NCBI RefSeq assembly: GCF_014898055.3
Contig: NW_023605305.1
Location: 110,146,734-110,210,733, forward strand
Direction of reading: 5' to 3'
Length of the DNA: 64,000 nt
Source: Talpa occidentalis
Lineage: Eukaryota; Chordata; Mammalia; Eulipotyphla; Talpidae
The notes beneath the pieces are model-generated. The model was not told the origin of the DNA. It was given only the letters and a program-made list of their open reading frames with translations, and searched no databases. The translations under genes and the position numbers were made by a program. Numbering within the stretch: the stretch's first letter is position 1; each line of letters opens with the position of its first letter. Positions 24,901 through 32,088 of this stretch are shown one piece after another.

Positions 24901-27900
24901 TCTCAGCTCATTATCAGTGAGCTACAACAAACTACTTCTAATTTCCACTTTAGTATTTTACTAGCTACTGTTAAAACTCCAAGCTATACCTATGAATAAA
25001 AGAAGGATATACAATTAGGATCAGGAAATTGATCAAACTTCAGTAAAAATCTTTCCCCACTATGATCCTGTATACAGATACACACAGCTAAACAAAAGTG
25101 TCACAAAGCAGTGATTTGGGCCCAGCTGAATCCAGAAATAGGACTTACCGTTTCATACTGAGCAATTCAATTGGTTGTCGAGCAGCCAGTCTTTCAAATT
25201 CATTTCTCATTATGTCAGTCTGATGTATAAATGAGAAAGAATTACTTCCAATCTCTTATCAACAAACTAAAATTAACTGTCACCAAACAGAGAAGAAATA
25301 TAACCTACTTACATATCCAAATTTTATACTACCCATCATAATGGGTTATATTCTTATCTCTGAGTCTTTTCCGGGTTAAAAGCTCTCTGCGATCTGGAGA
25401 AGAGGCTTGCATACACCCTGTCTTCATTTGTAAAGGGGCCCATAGAGGAAAGGATTAATCCCAGACCAGTGGTTCTCAGTCCCAGCAGCACATTACAATC
25501 AGGGGAAAATAACTCCAATCCCAGTGACATCTCATCCCTCTCCCTCACTCCATTCTCAGGTGGAGAATGACAGGATTATGACTTTTAACTCACTTCATAA
25601 AGTGAAGCTTAGTGTTGAGAACCACAGATCTAAATATTCATGGGCAGGGGGTGAGGAGAGGAAAGGACTTGGACATAAAGTAATGTGCTTTAGGGCTATG
25701 AGCATAAACCTATACATTCTTTTTGGTTCTTGCTACATTTTCACAATTTGCTTTTTGCAAAGACTGGAGAAAAAAGGGACAAAAAGAACTGGTTCTATCT
25801 GCTCTAACAATTTTACTAATTAAAAAAACCCTAAGACCTCCCCTGGTGGCACAGGCAGTTGAGCGCAGCGCTGGGAAGCTGCCCGCAGCCTCTGCAGTGC
25901 TGTTCAATCCTGGCTGGTCAGCGAGGGTCCCACATGGCGCGGCAGACCTCTCCTGTCGCGCCAGCTGCTCCCCTCAGCAGTGTGATTCGTCAGTCTGCCT
26001 GTTCTGTTCGCTGCTCTGTTTCTGGTGAATCTTCTCACCCTCCCGCGAATCTGGCCTGTACCCCGGTTCTTATATAAATAAATAAATTCTAATAAATAAA
26101 TAAAAATTTAAAAAAACCCTAACTTTCTTTAAGTCTAATATTTTGGTCAATAGCCTATTCTATTTATCTTCTCCACCTTTTCTATCCTGCGTATAAAAAA
26201 CTGCTAAGAGAAATATTCATTAAAATATCTCAGCTATTCCATATAATTTCTGGGAGGACTATGACTATCTTATTAGACTAGATGAGAAACCATAAATACG
26301 CATGTAGTCTTCTTGAGCCATGTAACATTAGAGCCCTTATAATTTACATGGCCAATAACTGAGAGTTCTGAAATTTTAACTCAACTCTTACCAAGGCTCA
26401 CAAAGCTAAATTAAGACCATGGAGCAGGTCTCAGCTTAGCTTAGGCAGTCCTTCTTCAATTGGCTATCTAAAGTAATCACCCACTCTAGGTCACATGGTT
26501 ACTTTCTCTGTATAGTTTTGTCATTAATCCGCTATTCTCTCATTTATTTGTCCCCACACTTTAGAATGTTAACTCCACAAGTGGGGTCTTGCCTATCCTG
26601 TTCCCCAGTAACTGGCATAGAATAGACCATCATAATAGCTGTTAAAATAAGATTGTTTGGGCCTCGGTGGTGGCACAGCCAGTTAAGCGCAGCGCTATGA
26701 AGCTGTCCGCAGCCTTCGTCATGCTGGTGTGATTCCCACTTGGCTGGCGAGATTCCCACCCGGCATGACAGACCTCCCCTGTCTCGCCCACTGCTCCCCT
26801 CAGCAGTGTATTTCGGTCTTTCTGCCTGTTCTGCTCCCTGCTCCGTCTCTGGTGGATTGTCTCACCCTCCCACCTCTGGCCTGTACCCCAGTGCTTGTAT
26901 AAATAAATAAATCTTTAAAATAAAATAAGACAGTTTGAGGTGAGGTGAAAGACTTGGGCAATTAGCCTCTAAACGCCAGTTTTCCCATCAAAAAATAAGG
27001 ATAATAAATATATAGTAGTAGAGTTCAGTGTTCTTTTTGAGACTGAAATGTGAGCCCAGTACACTGTTAGCTCCCATTATTACAAAAAGTTAAAACATCT
27101 TTATACTAATTAAAAGGAAAACAAGCATATGTTGTATTCAAGAGCATTAAAAAGAAAACTGGTTAAAATATTTAAAAGTCTGTGATCGAATGCTATCATC
27201 TAGTTTTCAGAAATCTCAACAATAAACATCACTGTACTTAGTTCTAAATCTGATGCATTTGGGTAATGAATCGGGGTTTTAATGGGAGCAGGCCTAGAGT
27301 CTGAGGACGCCAGGCAGGCTCTTTCTCAGTTGTCTTCTGCAAGCAAAAAATTCAATATTCAGACCAAAGGTAAAGATAAAGCAAGAGGTTTATTAATAGG
27401 TAGGTAGGAAGAACAGGAAAGCTCTCCAAGTGGAGAAGGGTCTCCAGTGGGTAGCCACTAAGGTGGTAGGAAGTAGGTGCTTATATAGGTGCAGGGGACA
27501 AGAAATGGGGGTATGGCCATTAGGTGTCTCCATTCTGTCTCTAGCCCATTGGTTGGGCCTGCTGGAGTCTCCTAGGCAACCAAGGCCCACTGAGTTTTCC
27601 CACATTACTCAGCTTTAGTCCACTGCTATTGTGTTATTAGGTTGCTGTTCTGAACATTCCATTTTTAGTTAAATTGGGGAGGGGTGCATGTGGCACCATC
27701 CCCATCTTGGTCTGCGACTGTTTCTCAGACTTGGGGCTCAGGGCACTCTTTTCCTACTGACTGCCTCTATACATATCCATTTCCTAACTTCCTCCTTCAT
27801 TAACCTTTAGAAAAAACATCAGAAAACAGTATTTCATCTCTCTAAAACTCAATCAGTATTTTTTTTCATGTTACTTCAATATAATACTGTATTTCTTTTT

Positions 27901-28968
27901 TGTTTTTGTTTTTGTTTTTTTAGAGACGGGGTCTCGCTATGTTGCCCAGGCTGGAGTGCAGTGGCTATTCACAGGCGCGATCCCACTACTGATCAGCACG
28001 GGAGTTTTGACCTGTAATACTGTAATTTCAATAACAGAAGTCTTTTATAAATATATGGGTATCCTTTGGGCAAGCACATATATGTAGCAAATTGCTAAAC
28101 AGAACCCACTAATTCAGAAATGATATTTTACATTTCAGTTAACCGATGAGACCCTAAATCCGAGTACTTCTAGGCCAAATATTTAATGTAAGATGTACAC
28201 CTAGATATGGTTCGCAGTCATTCATTCACATTCATTACGTAAGTATTTAGGCTTTGCTACAGGACGCCCTCCAGTGGTTTTCAAGAGCTTAGGCGATACA
28301 TAAAAGAAATCCTACGTCAGTTGTTTTATAACGTACCTTAAAGTAGCATCTCCTTGAGAATTTACACAAGAATCTAACTCAGAAAAACGTACGGGCCAAT
28401 TTTTTTGCATCAAAACAGCTAGTTCGTGGAGCCCCAAAGGTCCTTCTGTGCGTTTCAGAATTAGAACCTCGGATAAGGCTTATCTATCCAGCTGTTTTCA
28501 ATGGACTGCTCCTATCTACACCACAGGGTGAGGAGCAGCTAAGCGAGCAACCGTCAAAGCTGGAATTTAAATTTCACGTCTCCATCACTGAGGCTCCCCA
28601 TTCAAAATAATGATGCACAGGAATCCCGCTGCATGCGCTGGCTCACGACATCATACTTACTTCAAAGGCAGAATAGTCCGGGGCCGTCAGGTAGCTCAGG
28701 TAGTTCTTAGTAGGTCGGTATCTGCGGGTTTCCTCCTCCACCAACGCCGCAGCCTGAAAGCAAGAACAGGGCCGGGGGGCGGGGGGGGGGGAGTTGGGGG
28801 GGCGGCAGGTGTTAGGGCGCGGCCTCCAGCACTCACGGCCAGGAGCGCCGAGCCACTGGAGACCCCCGCACTCACCGCTTCCCGCACACCGGGCGCTTCA
28901 TAGCCTTGGTCAAAATAGGGGAGCGCATCCACCACCACCTCCCCAGCCACCAGCCCCGTGCCCGCCAT
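18837..28968 (-). CDS. BCAS2: BCAS2 (SPF27), PRP19/CDC5L complex subunit; complete gene, 7 coding exons
   Basis: Encodes a 225-residue nuclear protein, a core member of the PRP19-CDC5L (NineTeen) complex that activates the spliceosome. Coding exons on the minus strand are 28876-28968, 28661-28753, 25149-25219, 23988-24149, 22503-22553, 20885-20965 and 18837-18963. They total 678 bp with consistent phases and canonical GT-AG sites. The protein starts [20 protein letters not shown] and ends KENIRQDF, as in mammalian BCAS2, and the length equals the human protein. The C-terminal half (about residues 135-215) is helical and heptad-rich, as expected for its coiled-coil partner contacts. The start ATG has A at -3 and G at +4. 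The only differences from human that I can recall are near residue 206 (EVFQMK for EIYQIK). Introns hold SINEs, an LTR and a 7SL fragment; none touches an exon. Confidence 0.97.
19158..19465 (-). repeat. tRNA-derived SINE, type 1b, reverse
   Basis: GC-rich copy with the suffix complement AATAGAGGCATG next to the T-run and (GTTT)n; duplication CTCTGATTCTTTCTT / CTCTGATTATTTCTT. Confidence 0.92.
19652..19969 (+). repeat. tRNA-derived SINE, type 1b
   Basis: Ends (AAAC)n...AAGCATGCCTCTATT then A20; duplication AAATTCCAGATTC on both sides. Confidence 0.92.
20402..20713 (-). repeat. tRNA-derived SINE, type 1b, reverse
   Basis: Duplication TCTCATGGCATTC on both sides; in BCAS2 intron 6. Confidence 0.92.
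20885..20965 (-). CDS. BCAS2: BCAS2 coding exon 6 (residues 157-184)
   Basis: 81 bp, acceptor TTTCCCAG, donor GTGAGT. Encodes [13 protein letters not shown] to LREMES plus two bases of Asn184. Confidence 0.94.
21385..21990 (+). mobile_element. LINE-1 3' end remnant, interrupted by a SINE
   Basis: TTTACAATAGCCATGACATGG, GGATTAAAAAGGTGTGGCATACC, CTATTCAGCC and AAGGAGTTCAAGG follow the L1 ORF2 end. It is older and more degraded than the copy at 9191 and is split by the SINE at 21438. Confidence 0.75.
21438..21716 (-). repeat. tRNA-derived SINE, type 1, reverse
   Basis: Inserted into the L1 remnant; duplication GACATGGAAAAA..ATCTT on both sides. Confidence 0.92.
22014..22272 (-). repeat. tRNA-derived SINE, type 1, reverse
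   Basis: Flanked by AAAAAATTCT duplications in BCAS2 intron 5. Confidence 0.9.
22503..22553 (-). CDS. BCAS2: BCAS2 coding exon 5 (residues 140-157)
   Basis: 51 bp, acceptor TTCCTTAG, donor GTAAGT. Encodes [16 protein letters not shown], the start of the coiled-coil. Confidence 0.94.
22668..22865 (-). repeat. MIR, reverse
   Basis: TATTTACTGAGTTTTCTGTGG..CTGAGGTAGGTATCATCCCC..AAGTCACTTGGTTAAGG..CAGAGCTGAATTC follows the MIR consensus in reverse over nearly its full length. Confidence 0.75.
22912..23461 (-). repeat. tRNA-derived SINE, type 3, reverse, split by another SINE
   Basis: The outer duplication CATAAACTATCA (22899-22910 and 23462-23473) brackets both elements. Body at 23205-23461, tail remnant at 22912-22927. 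Confidence 0.85.
22928..23193 (+). repeat. tRNA-derived SINE, type 1, nested
   Basis: Inserted in the tail of the reverse SINE; duplication AAAAAAAGATG (22917-22927, 23194-23204). Confidence 0.88.
23988..24149 (-). CDS. BCAS2: BCAS2 coding exon 4 (residues 86-140)
   Basis: 162 bp, acceptor AATTACAG, donor GTAAGA, phase 2 at both ends. Encodes [11 protein letters not shown] to NAWKVYN, the most conserved central block. Confidence 0.95.
24546..24810 (+). repeat. tRNA-derived SINE, type 2
   Basis: Duplication TTCTTTGCATTTGG / TTATTTGCATTTGG; BCAS2 intron 3. Confidence 0.9.
25149..25219 (-). CDS. BCAS2: BCAS2 coding exon 3 (residues 63-86)
   Basis: 71 bp, acceptor ACATCAG, donor GTAAGT. Encodes [11 protein letters not shown] to LLSMK plus two bases of Arg86, leaving phase 2. 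Confidence 0.95.
25834..26106 (+). repeat. tRNA-derived SINE, type 1
   Basis: Duplication TAAAAAAACCCTAA on both sides; BCAS2 intron 2. Confidence 0.9.
26540..26655 (+). repeat. LINE-2 3' end fragment
   Basis: AGAATGTTAACTCCACAAG..GTCTTGCCTATCCTGTTCCCCAGTAACTGGCATAGAATAG matches the L2 3' end. Confidence 0.6.
26659..26922 (+). repeat. tRNA-derived SINE, type 1
   Basis: Duplication AAAATAAGATTGTTTG / AAAATAAGACAGTTTG. Confidence 0.88.
26945..27090 (+). repeat. MIR fragment
   Basis: ACTTGGGCAATTAGCCTCTAAACGCCAGTTTTCCCATC..AAGGATAATAAATATA matches MIR. Confidence 0.6.
27270..27800 (-). mobile_element. LTR-like element in BCAS2 intron 2
   Basis: On the minus strand it shows a promoter-like CCTATATAAGC (about 27480-27490), then AATAAA (27389-27394) and a U5-like segment, the order expected of an LTR. 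Ends are approximate; I could not fix duplications. Confidence 0.55.
27922..28013 (-). pseudogene. 5'-truncated 7SL RNA (SRP RNA) retropseudogene
   Basis: The minus strand matches the last ~92 nt of 7SL RNA, from AGGTCAAAACTCCC through GTGAATAGCCACTGCACTCC to GAGACCCCGTCTCTA, almost base for base. It is followed by an A-rich (AAAAAC)n tail. Target-site duplications TAATACTGTATTTC (27882-27895) and TAATACTGTAATTTC (28015-28029) show L1-type insertion. It sits in BCAS2 intron 2. It includes the right-monomer Alu-like part but is not an Alu. Confidence 0.9.
28661..28753 (-). CDS. BCAS2: BCAS2 coding exon 2 (residues 32-62)
   Basis: 93 bp, acceptor CTTTCAG, donor GTAAGT, phase 0 at both ends. 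Encodes [12 protein letters not shown] to PDYSAFE. Confidence 0.95.
28876..28968 (-). CDS. BCAS2: BCAS2 coding exon 1 (residues 1-31)
   Basis: Runs from the ATG to ...GVREA, followed by donor GTGAGT. Phase 0. It lies inside the CpG island. Confidence 0.95.
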
Positions 28969-28969
28969 C

Positions 28970-29200
28970 CTCAGGTTAGCCGGAGAGCCCTGGGCTGCGC
29001 AGGTTCCAGCCCATTGAATTTACGCATGCGCCCACCACTGACGTCACCCGCGTCGCCGAAGAACGGCTTCGGCGCATGCTCAGTTGATTCCGAAGGCGGG
29101 CGCGCCCGGCCCCTGGGAAGGGCTCGGCCATTTTGTTTTGTTCTGCCGTGACGTCACTTCCTGGTTTCCCCGCTGCAGGGGCGCCGTGAATTTCCCGGCC
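28970..29200 (-). promoter_or_regulatory. BCAS2: BCAS2 TATA-less CpG-island promoter core
   Basis: The stretch just upstream of the BCAS2 ATG has no TATA box. It carries two perfect palindromic CRE sites TGACGTCA (29039-29046 and 29149-29156), an NRF-1-like site CGCATGCGCC (29023-29032), a second GCGCATGC (29072-29079), a YY1-like GGCCATTTTG near 29127, and an ETS-like CACTTCCTG overlapping the second CRE. This mixture is typical of housekeeping promoters. The exact transcription start cannot be read from sequence. Confidence 0.7.
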
Positions 29201-29942
29201 CACGCTTGCGCCTTCATTTGCCTCCGACTGGGCCGCGGTGTGGCGCGTTGAGACTTTGGTTTCCTCCTCCTCTGCAGGAGGAGCCGTCACAGCGTCTGCA
29301 GGCGGCCGGCCGCATGATGTGGCGGGGAGCGCGAATGTTTCCACCTCTTCCCCCGAAGCTTCTAGCCCTTGGTTGGGTCGCCCCCTCACCCTTGAGTCTC
29401 CTTGCTGGAGCGCCCCTGTTCTTTGTTCTCGCGCCCCAAGAAATTGTGGGTAAATGCAGAGTGGGCGTCGGCGTCCAGTGAAATGATGTAGCTTTGGGGT
29501 CTACCTAGCAAAAGGAACCCGATCGCCCTCCATAGCGTATCTGTAACTACCCATTCACCCCACCATTAAGTCCTGGTATTTCGCCATCAGGGTGTTACAG
29601 GGCGACCCCGACATCCTTTCCCCCTCACGAGGGCATATATATAACCCAGTTATTTTGCTTTTAGAACTTTAAAACAGCGCTCCCCTTTCCGCCCAACCTC
29701 TCACGCTGCTGCCCATGCACGGTCGGTCTGTGCTCCGAGGAGCCCAACGCCCTTGGACTAATTCAGGCCAAGACTAAATAAGGCAGCGTGTTGATAAGCT
29801 GCCCGGTGTGCAATCTAAACTCAGATTTTGTCTTCCAAGAGCCTGGAAATGTCATCCACTGTTAATAAGCTTGATTATTAGGAGTCGTTCTGATCATCTT
29901 TCAACCTATCATTAGATAAAAGGTCTTTACATCTGAAGCAAT

Positions 29943-29986
29943 TTTATTTAAAATTCTCCAAAAGGCCCGTGGAATTTTTGTTTATT
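29943..29986 (-). terminator. Candidate DENND2C polyadenylation signals (two AATAAA)
   Basis: TTTATT on the plus strand at 29981-29986 and 29943-29948. They are AATAAA in DENND2C sense, 33 bp apart, followed by a T-rich stretch. Confidence 0.5.
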
Positions 29987-30889
29987 CATTAAAAGATCTG
30001 TAAACAACATTTTATACAAATCTTCAATTCCTTTACAAACATGTCCAGAATTAATACTGTACAAAAAACCCCCCATAAAACAGACCTAGGAACACGAAGC
30101 AGCTTCAGATAGAGGGGGATAAAATAAGACACCACCAATTCCTGAAGAAAGGTCTCCTCACAGAGGGATCGCCAAGATCCACCACAGTAAGTCCTTATAC
30201 ATACACCCCATTTGAAAAACACTCAATTCCAGATTACTAATTGTTCCCTCAACATTGGAGTGTCTCAAGTGACCAGTCGGGGATATTAGCTGGTAAGAGC
30301 CATACTGTGGTAAGCTGCTTATTAATAAACACTTTTAAAAAGACATAGGCTCAGTTCATTTTTCTGGACCCACATCTACGAGAATTACACAGCATTTGTC
30401 TGCTTCAAATTCATTCAGGCACACCTGAATGGGTTGTAATGACAATACTGTACAAGTCAATAAACTATCATAATACAAGTTGTAAGATTTTGTTAAATCC
30501 AAATATTTTTATGCCAGTTAAAAGCATCAGCAGGGGTTTAAAAAAACAAAATGACATTTGCTATGCCTATGTCAATGAAAACTGCCCAATCATTGACAAA
30601 TTCTTTGCAATCACTATCATTTAGATATTAAGATGGGTCGATAGTAAGTGGTATGTGCCCAGGAAATGTTCACATTCTGCATCTTAATTTTCTTAGAGCA
30701 GAGTGTCCAACAATCCTAAGGGCACTAAAATGATAATCATTTATAATTTGAAGTCCCTTATCCTCAGAACTGGCTTTGGTACAATTCACCTTAAAAGAAA
30801 TAGCTGTCATCCTACAGAGCTCCAATTTCCATTGGTGGGACTAACCAACTTTCTGTGTTCATACAATTATAGTCTGGCTTCAGTTCTTG

Positions 30890-31042
30890 CTGTTGTATAA
30901 CTCTGCACAAGTTATTTAACCTGTTTGAATTCCAGTTTCTTCATTACAAAAATGGAGATGCAAGATGTATCTTATAAAGTCGATTTCATGACTCAATAAG
31001 ATAACATAATTGTACCATAATGCATGGCACATGGTGGGCACT
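30890..31042 (+). repeat. MIR in the DENND2C 3' UTR
   Basis: CTGCACAAGTTATTTAACCTGTTTGAATTCCAGTTTCTTC..AAAATGGAGATG..GCATGGCACATGGTGGGCAC is MIR in plus orientation, antisense to DENND2C. Confidence 0.7.
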
Positions 31043-31065
31043 TTTTTAAAAAAAGGTAGTTCTCA

Positions 31066-31380
31066 GCAGCATTCCCTCTGCCCACCTGGGACTATACAGG
31101 TGCTTCCTTTCACCAACTCTCTCCCTCTGCAGGGCAGCAGCTTTCTGGATGCCCATGACCTGTATCATGCCAGGGCTTCTCTTCACTGACCTCCCTCAAC
31201 AGGGCATCGCTCCCCAAGGCTGCCTGCCTGCAACCATGCAGGCCTCTCTCAGCAAACCTGTCCTTTTTGGGGCAGCTCTTCCTGCCCTCTTGTGTCTATG
31301 CAAGTGTCCTTTATTCTTCTGTCCCTTTCCCTAATAAACCTGCTCTTTAAATATAAAAAAAAGAAAAAAGAAAAAGAAAA
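31066..31380 (+). mobile_element. A-tailed retroposed LTR-like repeat (family B copy 2)
   Basis: Body ends CTAATAAACCTGCTCTTTAAATAT followed by a long A-rich tail. A 16-bp duplication AAAAAGGTAGTTCTCA (31050-31065, 31381-31396) flanks it. The family is shared with 11451-11850. Tail and duplication length indicate L1-driven retroposition of a transcript, not integrase insertion. Confidence 0.85.
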
Positions 31381-32056
31381 AAAAAGGTAGTTCTCATTCC
31401 CTTGAAAGGACATTTTCCTATTTAAGCTGTAATTACAGAGTTTAATGTTGATGCATAAGGGGCAAGCCACTGAAGTACCACACAATGTGGAGGAGCTGCA
31501 AGATGTCTACCTTTGTAAGATACTCAATAGCAGAGCTAATAGCACTTCCACAAAGGCGAGATTCTTGAGACAAAACATCAGATCAACAAAAAGGAGATGT
31601 AAGTATATTCCTTAGGTCAAACCGCCCACTGGTTTAAAGCTGCCATGATATTTCGGGTATGAGAATTGTGCGTGCAGGGGCAGGAGGCTCCATTTCTGTC
31701 ACGCTCCCCTAGTTCCTTAACTCATGTTCGTCTTTGAACAATTAAAATGCAACATCAGGTCTTTCCCTTGTTAAAGACAAGTGCATTCATAGACTAAGCA
31801 CAAAACACAAAGAATAAACCCAAAAATGAAACAAAAAAGGCACTTAAAAAATACGGAGGCCGAACAAAAAGCATTAGTTCCAGACTCTTCCAGTGAATAC
31901 TACAGCAGCAACAGGAGAATGCTCCTCTGAGAATCTGGCCTGCTCTGTAATCTTCATCTTTCAAGGATCTTGTGGAATACTTTGGGGCATCTTGACTCTT
32001 GGAAAAAATATTTTCTTTGGCACTTTCTGTTCTATTTAGAATGCAGACAACCAGAT

Positions 32057-32088
32057 TTATTTCTTCTGCAGAAATTTCATTTTACTTC
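32057..32088 (-). CDS. DENND2C: DENND2C last coding exon (residues 916-925 and stop)
   Basis: Acceptor TCCCTTTAG, then SKMKFLQKK and TAA at 32057-32059. This matches the known C-terminus. Confidence 0.94.

Larger units (their letters stand above)
28740..29470. promoter_or_regulatory. CpG island at the BCAS2 5' end
   Basis: GC-rich and dense in CpG, in contrast with the CpG-poor surroundings. It covers exon 1, the adjoining start of intron 1 and about 450 bp upstream. The several ORFs here on both strands are by-products of GC richness. An upstream antisense transcript is possible but nothing in the sequence proves it. Confidence 0.8.
29930..32056 (-). other. DENND2C: DENND2C 3' UTR (probable extent)
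   Basis: No further acceptor is needed after the stop. The first good AATAAA signals in transcript sense outside repeats are at 29981-29986 and 29943-29948. That would give a UTR of about 2.1 kb ending roughly 0.9 kb from the BCAS2 promoter. The UTR includes a MIR fragment and a retroposed LTR-like insert. The end is inferred. Confidence 0.5.

Noticed and set aside
28976..29389. 137-codon minus ORF upstream of BCAS2
   Set aside because: Lies in the CpG-island promoter; CpG-rich composition gives few stops. It has no known homology and is not in frame with BCAS2.
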